The notes under the pieces: model-generated
The model's database searches: none
What the model was told of the DNA's origin: nothing
The model's input: only the letters and a program-made list of their open reading frames with translations
In this document: one piece after another, positions 1 through 8,852 of the stretch
Layout of the letters: each line of letters opens with the position of its first letter
Numbering within the stretch: position 1 is the stretch's first letter
Translations under genes and position numbers: made by a program
Assembly (NCBI GenBank): GCA_037176905.1
Contig: JBBBWG010019889.1
Span: forward strand, 19,299-58,359
Origin: Azolla pinnata
Lineage: Eukaryota; Streptophyta; Polypodiopsida; Salviniales; Salviniaceae
Reading direction: 5' to 3'
DNA: 39,061 nt

Positions 1-225
1 GCTGGCCTCTTCACATACGCTCTCGCGATTGCGACAACAGAGTTGGGCTTCTTGGAAAAGCTCACTTTCCTGCAGAATGCCAGCACTATCACAAGATTTG
101 GCTTTGAGGCGATGTTTGTGAATGTGCTCGGGCTCATAGTTGTTTTGCTGGCTGGATTTGTCTTCATCGCCGCCGTGATACCAGAAGACCACGATGCGAC
201 TCATGATGGCTATAGCTCTATCTGA
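1..225 (+). CDS. Cytochrome b561 family protein, C-terminal exon (5' part outside the window)
   Basis: The window opens inside a reading frame that is open from base 1 and stops at TGA 223-225, giving 74 residues. They match the last part of plant cytochrome b561 (transmembrane ascorbate ferrireductase), a protein with two hemes that moves electrons from cytosolic ascorbate across the tonoplast or another endomembrane. Visible are the conserved stretch GFLEKLTFLQ followed by a final hydrophobic helix (FVNVLGLIVVLLAGFVFIAA) and a short acidic tail. It is strikingly similar to the end of the complete b561 gene on the opposite strand (1567-4082), which shares GFLEKLTFLQN and MFVNVLGL. The two are therefore paralogues placed tail to tail. 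The heme-ligand histidines lie upstream of the window. An internal ATG at 43 is not the true start, because homology continues in frame to base 1. The family assignment is firm. Confidence 0.93.
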   Translation, partial: AGLFTYALAIATTELGFLEKLTFLQNASTITRFGFEAMFVNVLGLIVVLLAGFVFIAAVIPEDHDATHDGYSSI

Positions 226-1566
226 TGAACATACCATATCCTCTTCCTCCCATTCACTCATCCATTTAGGTCTTTATTTTGTCATCATGGATTGAAGAGG
301 AAGGAGAGGTGTCATTTCGTTTGTATTATTTTTAGGTCTTTATTTTCCTTCTGTTAAGGTGAAGTTTGAAGGCTTAGGTTGAATTAGAGGACTTTATTTC
401 TTTAATTTACATCATTCAAACTTGCCATGTCGCCTTGTTTTCTTCACTATTGTGACGTCGTAATGTTGCACAATCATAAGCATCATTGCTATCTTCGTCC
501 TTGTTGTGAATACCTTTTATGCTGAACAGAGCAGAAGATATACAATGTGCTGACTCTCCCTGATTTTAACTCTGTTTCTAATGTTCTGCGTACTTGTAGT
601 TCATTCAATTTGCACTTCGTTTTCATTCTTCATCGTTTGCAGTTCGCATTTGTAACTTTAAAAAAGCTTTATAGACCTATTTTTCAGGATAAATTTGCTT
701 AATGTTTTAAGCAAAACATGCATTTCTTGTAAAGCATCTTTTTATCAAGACATGCTATCAGTTTGAGTTTGCAAAATACAGCAGAAATTTCCTGAGTTTC
801 CAAATTTTAAAATCCGTTTTCCTCATGCAGTGTTTCTTTAATCCTCTAACAGATGACCTTTTTTTTTCTGTGATTTGTAACCACAATTTTGCAGAGTGCG
901 CTAACCTTCAATGATCTCCCCATTTATGAGTTTGAAGTTTGAACAGCTTCTCACACGTTTTTTTTCAGGCACCGGAGAGGTTGACAGCATAATCAAATTT
1001 ACTTTTACCTTTTCCATAGAAACGAAACATTGTCCTTCCGGAAAATCATATCCTTCGTTGTACGAGTAGCAGATGCTTTAGGTTTGACCTCTGCTTGACA
1101 TGTAACTCCTTTTGCTCTACTGTTGATGAAGATAACTGCAATCAATTCACATGAATGGTGCAAGAGTAACATGAATGGTACTACATATTACCAAATGCAT
1201 TGAAGTAAAAGGCACTGCATATCACCAAATGCATTGAAATAAAACTTCAACAATAATCAAGAGAATAAACAGGGAAGAAAAGATATTGGCAAAATATGAT
1301 GATGATGCAACATCGCTTTGCCAACTGATCAATTCTACCACTAACAGCTAGCAAGAAAATAAGGAAAGCTCAAGAGGAATTGTTTACATTAGCCATGAAA
1401 AAAGTATAAAAAAAAATCCCTGTACAATCAATGAAGAATGACGTGTCCTTGACCTCTAGCAACACGACCCTCACCTTCCCTCCAGCATGACTCACAATGC
1501 GACAGCACTGTCTTCTCAATAAACAGGACTTTTTAGTTTTGTATCATGGATTAGACACAGTTTTCA
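226..1566. other. Convergent 3' flank between two cytochrome b561 genes
   Basis: No coding exon is recognisable in this AT-rich stretch, which must hold the 3' untranslated ends of both converging b561 genes. A small local duplication lies at about 1150-1245, where the phrase accaaatgcattgaa occurs twice about 42 bases apart. No RNA gene or transposon terminus is visible. Confidence 0.5.
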
Positions 1567-4082
1567 TTATATAGGACTATAGCCATCACTCACTGCATAG
1601 TGTTCTGGTAAAACGGTTGCAATGGAAACAAACATACCCAACAAGATGACAACTAGCCCTAGCACGTTTACAAACATAGACTCAGTGCTGAATCTTGCAA
1701 TGGTACCCTTGTTCTGAAGAAATGTGAGCTTCTCTAAGAAGCCAGTTTCTGTGCTCACAAGGGAAAGGCCATAAATGAAGAGGCCCATGAAGACATGCCA
1801 TGGAAGAACGGTTGCTCTTATTGACGGAGGGGCACGAGGGAAAAAGAAAGAGCTGAAGCCAACTACCCACTGCAACATACACAAGTAATGGGGTGTTTTG
1901 TCACTCAAATTTATGAACTTGCATGTATACATGTATTCATCAATGTACATACATGTACATGCAATTAGATGTCGGTATATAATACGTATGGTAGCATGTA
2001 GAATGGTGTGTGACATGCATGGAATGTGGAACCTGGTGGTGTTATATGTGGATGCATGGTATTGGCATGCTGATGTAAGGAGTGCAGGACCTGGATATGA
2101 CATGTCACATGCTTGGAGTGGTAAGACAGGTTTAATGAAAAAGAATAACCTTCAGAAGATGTGTCAATGTTTGGCATGTGAGATGGGTTTGCATGATACA
2201 TTTTATTATATATCTATAACTAACTGGATAGTGAAGCAAAGAGTTACAAATGTACAGCAACACAATACAGCATGTGCTAATAGCAAGAAAGAATACCTGT
2301 AATCCATACAAAGCCATGGTGATAATTCCCAACCAGGAGTGAAGGCTATATAAGTTATTTATGCCCTTGATGATATGATGCTTAAAAGCCGCCCATACCC
2401 CCACGATACCCAATATGAGTGCAACCATATGTAGGACCAAATGTACTAGCTTTCTAATGGCCTTTGAACCTGGCAGTGCTTTGAAGGCCAAGACAGCTAC
2501 AACCAATCGAGACTTAATTTTAATTCTCATAACAAATCCTTCCGAAGACAAGTAATCAAGTCAAACAAGTTTAGAGTAAAATTATGCCAAATTTAGACCC
2601 AAACATAATATTTTAAATTGTTCCAAATAAAGTAATGTATGACAAAGGTAGGCAACTGCTCAGAAATCTGTATGTTTAGAATAAGATTTTCTTTTTAAAC
2701 ATATTCGATTTTTAGAATATGTATTTTACAAAGCTTGATTCATTGAAAGATCTATTGATCTTTCCTTGATTCTTTGCGAGTTCTTTGAAATCAAACTAAT
2801 AAGTTAGTTGTTGAGCATCATGGCATCATAACCCAAGTATGAAGATATGCAAGGTATGTAATTAAATTCAGTAGATGATGAACATCACTTGCTTCTCATA
2901 TGCTCATCGTACAATGTGATTCGTGGAATTATGATGACTTGCTTATTCATACTAAAATCTCCACCAAAAAAGTTGAACAAATATCTGCGGGAATTATTTT
3001 CACATAGAGAGTTTTTAGTGGAAAGTAGTAATCTCCTTCTCAAGATCATTTTGTGCACCTAATCCCATCGGTCAAAACAGCCATACTCAAGGTGTACAAC
3101 AAAAATATATTCTCATGTATTTCTTTTTTATCACCCCTTTCAATAACCATACATTGCTTAGGTTGATGTAAATTATTTCAAATCACCATGAAAGAAGGAA
3201 ATATGAAGATGGCTTCTGCGCCTGTGCTCTTGAACGGAGTGGTAAAAGGTCTGAACTTTGTGCTTGACAATGGAGACATACACCTATTGTTTACCCAAAA
3301 TATAGAATAACATTTTTTGTGTGAATAAAAAATGCATTTTTTTACTACTATGTCTAAGACAATGAAGTCCTAAGAGAGGATGGATCAAACAGGTTGCCTG
3401 AATGATGGAAGAAAATATTCTCAAACAATGTTTCAAAGGAAAAGAATGGAGGACCATAATCTCAGTTATATGCTGCAAACAAGTATTCTCAATCCAGTAG
3501 TAAATGAATCAACTAACATCCCAGAAGGAAACATTCTTTTCTCACAACAATTGTCCATAATTACATTCTTCTAGACCAGTCATTACATAATCAGGGGATC
3601 TTACCTTCACTGTTAAGAAAAACCATGCTGAGGAGCATAAGGGCAGAATGGACCTGGCACCAAAAGAAGAAGAGAAAATAGAAAGAATTAGATGAAATGA
3701 AGTGAAGCGCAGGGAAGAGCTCCGAAGATAGCGCAAAATTTTCATAGAGACAAAGGAGTATTCCATTAGCAAAACGGATGATTCAATGGATGATGGATTT
3801 AACGTACGCACCTATTTGCAGCAAGGACTGATCGTCCAATGGATCCAGAGGATGGATCCAGAGGATGGATCAATTAATGGATCAAAAGATCAAAAGAATG
3901 AAAAAAAAAAAAGAAATGGGAGGAGCTTTCCTTACATTGAAGATGAGGTTCGTGTCACTCGAGTACAGATCGAGCCCGCCACGGAAGTGGACAGTCCATA
4001 CGAAAACCATGACGACGGAGACGAGGCCGAGAAGATGTGCCGCGAATGCGAAAGGGAGAACAGGCACATTGCGAAACGACAT
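1567..4082 (-). CDS. Cytochrome b561 (transmembrane ascorbate ferrireductase), complete, four exons
   Basis: Exons are 4082-3936, 3653-3605, 2496-2297 and 1869-1567, with GT/AG borders and phases 0, 1 and 0, giving a 232-residue protein of normal family length. The start MSFRNVPVL is the first ATG of exon 1. Family signatures in order: the first helix with WTVHFRGGL (29-37), a 49-base exon beginning VHSALMLL, then LVHLVLHMVAL, YSLHSWLG, PWHVFMG and GFLEKLTFLQN. Histidines 51, 84, 118 and 157 have the spacing of the four heme ligands in plant b561, and SLHSW is the conserved motif near the electron acceptor side. The protein is expected to have six helices in a vacuolar or endomembrane, taking electrons from ascorbate and passing them to monodehydroascorbate or ferric chelates. 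The 49-base exon is easy to miss; splicing it out would remove a heme ligand. A telomere-like box lies 28 bases upstream of the ATG. Confidence 0.93.
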
Positions 4083-4109
4083 GGCGGGGGCCCAGGAGAT
4101 GTCTTATTC

Positions 4110-4133
4110 GGGTTAGGGTTAGGGTTAGGGTTT
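4110..4133. promoter_or_regulatory. Telomere-like (telo-box) sequence in the b561 promoter
   Basis: Four GGGTTA/GGGTTT units lie immediately upstream of the minus-strand b561 start codon at 4082; read with that gene they are CCCTAA repeats. Telo-boxes (AAACCCTA) are a known promoter element of plant housekeeping genes. The close position fits such a role, but activity is inferred. Confidence 0.5.
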
Positions 4134-4365
4134 CCCGCTGGAGCCGTCGACCCCCTTCCTCAAATCTAGCTTCTGCCATAGGGAGGGAAGGGAGGCTTTT
4201 TCTGAATTTCTCTGGAGAAAAGAGAGATCGTGGCGTGGGGAGGGTGCGTGGTGCGCACACATGGCCATGGGGGAAACTCGTGGCAGAGCGCGCGGCGGCG
4301 ATGGCGGAAGCACGCGCTTCTCTGAGTTTTTCCTTATTCTGCACAGTAACCCTGGTCCCCTTCTC

Positions 4366-4479
4366 TTCTTCTTCTTCTTCTTCTTCAATTTCTGCTGTTT
4401 TCCTTATTCTCCAAACTGCCCTTCTTCTTCTTCTTCTTCTTCTTCTTCTTCTTCTTCTTCTTCTTCTTCTTCTTCTTCT
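4366..4479. repeat. CTT/GAA trinucleotide microsatellite
   Basis: Two runs of CTT (about 4366-4386 and 4423-4479) flank about 35 bases of other sequence. The tract reads as poly-Leu or poly-Ser in the forward frames and is not coding. It passes directly into the minisatellite that starts at 4480. Confidence 0.95.
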
Positions 4480-5190
4480 GTAATTTGTAAAAATGATGTT
4501 GTTTGAGTTTTCTTCTTCTGTAATTTGTAAAAATGATGTTGTCTGAGTTTTCTTCTTCTGTAATTTGTAGAAATGATGTTGTCTGAGTTTTCTTCTTCTG
4601 TAATTTGTAAAAATGATGTTGTCTGAGTTGGTAGTTTCTAATCTTGTGTCGTCTTCTTGTTCTGTTATTTGTAAAATGATGTTGTCTGAGTTTTCTTGAT
4701 CTGTAATTTGTAAAAATGATGTTGTCTGAGTTGATAGTTTCTAATCTTGTGTCTTCTTCTCGTTCTGCTATTTGTAAAAATGTTGTCTGAGTTTTCTTCT
4801 TCTGTAATTTGTGAAAATGATGTTGTCTAAGTTGGTAGTTTCTAATCTTGTGTCTTCTTCTCGTTCTGTTATTTGTAAAAATGATGTTTTCTGAGTTTTC
4901 TTGATCTATAATTTGTAAAAATGATGTTGTCTGAGTTGATAGTTTCTAATCTTGTGTCTTCTTCTCGTTCTGTTATTTGTAAAATGATGTTGTCTGAGTT
5001 TTCTTGATCTGTAATTTGTAAAAATGATGTTGTCTGAGTTGATAGTTTCTAATCTTGTGTCTTCTTCTCGTTTTGTTATTTGTAAAAATGTTGTCTGAGT
5101 TTTCTTCTTCTGTAATTTGTGAAAATGATGTTGTCTGAGTTGATAGTTTTTAATCTTGTGTCTTCTTCTTGTTCTATTATTTGTAAAATG
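4480..5190. repeat. Minisatellite: 40-base units, then a higher-order unit of about 100 bases
   Basis: The unit begins gtaatttgtaaaaatgatg and recurs at 4480, 4520, 4560 and 4600 with a 40-base period. From about 4629 the array changes to a composite unit of about 100 bases that adds a segment containing tagtttctaatcttgtgtc, repeated about five times to 5190 with small length variants. Long frames through it on the minus strand are repeat translations, not genes. Confidence 0.93.
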
Positions 5191-5704
5191 CTTCTTCTTC
5201 TTCTTTCTTTCTTCGATTCTGAACACCACGGGGGGAGCGATTGAACCTGGAATGTCGTCAACGAAGCCACTAGCTGTAAAAAGGTTTTGGAGATTCTATT
5301 ATAGCTCGGGGAGTTTCTGAGCAGATGCTTGAAGACCGAGTCAGTTGTAGCCGCGCGGCGCTTCGATCGGAATGCCACAAGGCCAGAGAAATTATGCAAC
5401 CCTCGAGCTCGGCCAGAGGTCGTAGAAGTAGCGGAAAAGCTCAACTTTGAGGAGGAGCATGGGAACTTAACAGCTTGAGCTTGACCCAAATGCCTCGGAA
5501 ACAAAGGGAAGTTATGTATGCATCTCCATTGCATGATTGACCAGATTCTGCAAAGGACCAAGGGATCATCTGGAATCGCCAAGCACGACTTCCGGCTGAA
5601 TGCTGATGATTTGACGGCTTAAAAGAGCAGGGAAGTCGAGACTTGCGCCTTGCCCGACCAGACAGCGTTGTCTGAAAGACCAGAAAGAAAGCACTTTGTT
5701 AAGC
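5191..5704. other. Unassigned sequence upstream of the W-box cluster
   Basis: GC content rises here compared with the flanking repeats. A minus-strand frame is open through 5582-5076 but shows no domain I recognise and runs on into the minisatellite, so I do not call it a gene. One W-box core (TTGACC) lies at 5481. This may be a promoter-distal region or decayed mobile sequence. Confidence 0.3.
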
Positions 5705-6000
5705 TTGACCGATGCAATCTAAATTGCGTTACGATCCCGAAACCTTTGTAAACAGATCATCGCGGAGCTTGACTGAGTAAATAGATCATCCCGAAACCTT
5801 TGTAAACAGATCATCGCGGAGCTTGACCGAGTAAACAGATCATCTCGAAGCTTGACCGAGTAAACAAATCATCTCGGAGCTTGACCGAATGGATCAGAGG
5901 AAGTAGGATTGACCAAATAAATTGGCTTCAGAAGAAGGCCTGAGAAGTCAAAGAGAGCCTTGACCTTGACCAGATACCAAAGTCAACGGTCAACGGTCAA
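5705..6000. promoter_or_regulatory. Dense W-box (WRKY-site) cluster with short tandem repeats
   Basis: TTGACC/TTGACT cores start at 5705, 5769, 5823, 5852, 5881, 5909, 5960 and 5966, and their reverse complements at 5946, 5981, 5988 and 5995. That is twelve in 296 bases, ending 53 bases before the first possible ATG of the ML-domain gene. Part of the number comes from a 54-base repeat (cccgaaacct at 5736 and 5790) and a 29-base repeat (agcttgacc at 5820, 5849 and 5878). TTGAC[C/T] is the established WRKY binding core, so defence- or stress-linked control of the downstream gene is a reasonable inference. Confidence 0.6.
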
Positions 6001-6052
6001 CGTTGGCCTTGTCGCCTCTCTCTCTCTCTCTGAATTTTACTGTTTGGATTCG

Positions 6053-7464
6053 ATGGAATTAGGGTTTCCGCTCTCTGTCGCTTCGCCCCGAGCTATGGCC
6101 AGAACCCGAAACCCTCTGCAGCTTCTGGCGTTCCTTCTCTTCTCCCTCTCCCTCTCCGCCTCCGCCACCAGCAGCTCATGGAGATCTTGCGGTGAGCCTG
6201 TCCCGTATCAAGTTTTTGTCGTTTGGTTCATTGTGCTTCCCATGTGTGGGTGTTAGATATCTTTTGCATACGAGGAGGGAAAGCAATCATCGAATGTAAA
6301 CTGATGAGAGAAAGTATGATAACTTGATGCTTATCTATACAACAGCTGGGTTGCGGCTTGTTGATTACTGTATTTGTGTGTAAACAAGCGAAGGATTCTA
6401 TGTTGGCATAGTATAGAGAGTCTCTGTTGCATACGAGGGGGTTAGATATCTTTTGCATACGAGGGGTGCGTAAAGCAATCAGCAAATGTAAACTGATGAG
6501 AGAAAGTGTGATAACTTGATGCTTATCTATGCAACAGTTGGGTTGCGGCTTGTTGATTACTGTATTTGTGTGTAAACAAGCGAAGGATTCTATGTTGGAT
6601 TAGTATGGAGAGTCTCTGTTGTGTTTTGAAGTCTTTCTTTCTTTGTCATTTCATAATTCATGCAGAGAAAAAAAAAAGGAACGAATGGAACTTATTGCCG
6701 GAGATTTGGTTGAAACTCAAATTTGTTGAAGAGAGAAAATGATGGTATGGTGACATTTTTGGAATGGAGTCGTTGAATTTGTTATTCATGATTATCTCAG
6801 ATTCTGGAGACAGCTATCCCGTGGCTATCACGGATGTGAAGATAAGCCCAGATCCAGTAGTGAGGGGTGGTGATGCAATATTTCAAATTCCTGCAGTAGC
6901 AAGTATGTGATTCCTGCTGCATGTAGTTATTAAACAAAGATAGAGTTTGTAATTCATGTGATCAGAGGGCTGCTAATTATTTCTTAGGATGGAAAGTTGT
7001 TGGGTAGTGATAGAAATGAGCATTTGTTTCATATGAAAAATGATCACGTGTTAGATATGCTGGAAGTTCTATTATATGTGCTTTTGCAGGTCATCCAATC
7101 AGCGGTGGCTCAATCTCTGTTCAAGTTTATTACTTGGGAGTAAATGTTCACACAGAAAAGGAGAATTTGTGCATCCGAACTAGTTGTCCGATTGCACCAG
7201 GAAATTTCTCTATAACAAATCTGGCAGACTTGCCTGATTTTACACCAACAGTAAGTCTTGGTTTCAACTTATGAACCAACAGTGAGTCTTGGTTTCAAGT
7301 TGTGAAAATTTCTTTCTTTACATACATGACATAAGTCTACTTTTATCTTTCAGGGATCTTATCGGCTTGACATGCATATTCAAAATGAGAACGGAGATCT
7401 GATGACATGCTTAAAAATAAACTTCAGAGTTGTTGCATCCAGTAGTGCCCAAATCTACTATTAA
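6053..7464 (+). CDS. ML-domain (MD-2/NPC2-like) secreted lipid-binding protein, four exons
   Basis: Exons are 6053 (or 6095)-6191, 6801-6902, 7090-7250 and 7354-7464, all with GT/AG borders and consistent phases. Starting at ATG 6095 the protein has 156 residues and begins with a clean signal peptide (LLAFLLFSLSLSASA), so this start is preferred. ATG 6053 would add 14 residues in front. The mature part carries the ML fold pattern: a first cysteine after the signal peptide (WRSC), VKISPDPVVRGGDAIFQI, HPISGGSISVQVYYLGV, CIRTSCPIAPG and a final strand with MTCLKINFRV. Family members are about 150-160 residues long, bind sterols, phospholipids or similar lipids in a beta-sandwich, and are secreted or vacuolar. 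Five cysteines are visible in the mature part. A cluster of W-boxes lies upstream. The ligand cannot be told from sequence. Confidence 0.88.
6252..6626. repeat. Tandem duplication (period 189) in intron 1 of the ML-domain gene
   Basis: Two copies begin gttagatatcttttgcatac at 6252 and 6441 and match for nearly the whole 189-base unit with few substitutions. The duplication is intronic, so it does not change the protein. Confidence 0.92.
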
Positions 7465-8852
7465 AGCTGAAATTTAATTTGTATGTACATACGAGATGAG
7501 ATGTACCTTATTTGACTGATTCTTCCATGTACATATATGTATTCTTCATGTAGCATTAGAACATGTATATAGATTCAGGGGACGCTTTCGGCATGGAATA
7601 TGACCCAATTGCGTTCTGTTTTGACAGTAATACTTGTAATTTTCGATCAAGGATGTTTGATGATATTAAAGTATCCAACATTAACCATGTTTCCGTTCAA
7701 TCAATCTTCTGTGCTCCCAAATGATTGAAATAGGTGACAAAAATGAAATGAAATCCTCACGATTCTCTGCATTGTCATCAAGCCATTATGCTGAAAACTT
7801 GTGACATCTCCTGAGTGGCCTAAAGTTGGGAAAGTCAGAAAATCATGTGATATGGCACATACTACGAGATCAATACACATGCATTCAAGATTGCAAAGTA
7901 TTGTGGATCCATTTTGAAATGCTCTTAATTTTTTTTTAATCCAGCGTGGACTACGCATGAATTCCCTTGCAAATGTTTTACCGCTCCTAAGATTATCTTC
8001 ACAAAATGAAACTATTTTAGGCACATCTACTCGAATCGTACCTTGTGTCCTCATCAAGCTCTGGAAAGACGGTTTTTGATCTTGCAGCTCAGACATCAAA
8101 TTTTTGCTTTGTAAATTCCTGGTGGAAATTTTGACTTGGTCCACATGAGGTATTAATACTGATAATATCAGTGACATGATATATATATTGAAATTAGTCC
8201 TTTACAAATTTGATGAAGAGAAGCATTTGATTTAATCCTCTCAACAGAATGTTTGTACCATAATCCAAGGTGGAAGTAATCCTAAACATCACGCTTACAG
8301 TCCCATGTAGAATCTCTCTTGCGTCATGGGCTTTTCGCTCTTTCATAGTGTTACCAATATGAAAAATCAGGGTTAACAATCAAATAAACAATGAACAATG
8401 AGAATTTCTGTAAAGAAGGGTGCATGACGAGTGAAACTTACTCCATGCTCGAGGATATGAAATGCCTGGAATTTTTTATATGGCATATCATATTTTGCTG
8501 GGAAATTATCTAAGACATTTTGCAAATCAAACAAATACTCCACATCATAGATCTTTGATATTTTGTGAACTAAGTATTCCTCCACATCATAGATCTTTGA
8601 TATTTTGTGAACTAAATATTCCTCCACATCATAATTCTTTCACCAAATATGAACTGTCTGAACATCAGATGAGAGCTATGAGACTACTCAAATATAGACT
8701 ATCAGAATACCAGATGGCAAGTATTAAGACCTACAAAATGAAATTTTGTATACGACTCCAGACAGACCCTCTTTCTTGAACTGTCGTACTAAAGTTGGAC
8801 ATCAATGAGAAAGAGCATAACCAATCAATTTAGAGTGCGTTTGAAATCGGTT
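7465..8852. other. Flank between ML-domain and ASHH1-like genes with possible minus-strand exon-like segments
   Basis: The first about 200 bases are the 3' flank of the ML-domain gene. On the minus strand, 8627-8443 is open, encodes a duplicated 14-residue unit and ends in a strong donor-like GTAAGT. A second frame (8177-7701) is open for 158 codons. Neither resembles a family I know, and I found no convincing acceptor chain joining them. They could be the remains of a gene or downstream exons of the ASHH1-like transcript. Treated as unassigned. Confidence 0.3.
8541..8632. repeat. 42-base tandem repeat (two copies plus a partial third)
   Basis: The unit ccacatcatagatctttgat plus 22 further bases occurs twice in succession with one change, and its first bases recur once more. 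The period is a multiple of three, and the minus-strand frame through it repeats VEEYLVHKISKIYD. Confidence 0.9.

Noticed and set aside
1898..2302. Plus-strand frame of 134 codons
   Set aside because: It overlaps the last intron and exon border of the minus-strand b561 gene and is rich in His/Met/Cys from AT-rich intron sequence.
4037..4506. Plus-strand frames of 81-148 codons ending in poly-Leu or poly-Ser
   Set aside because: They run through the CTT microsatellite and overlap the b561 first exon on the other strand; no domain is visible.
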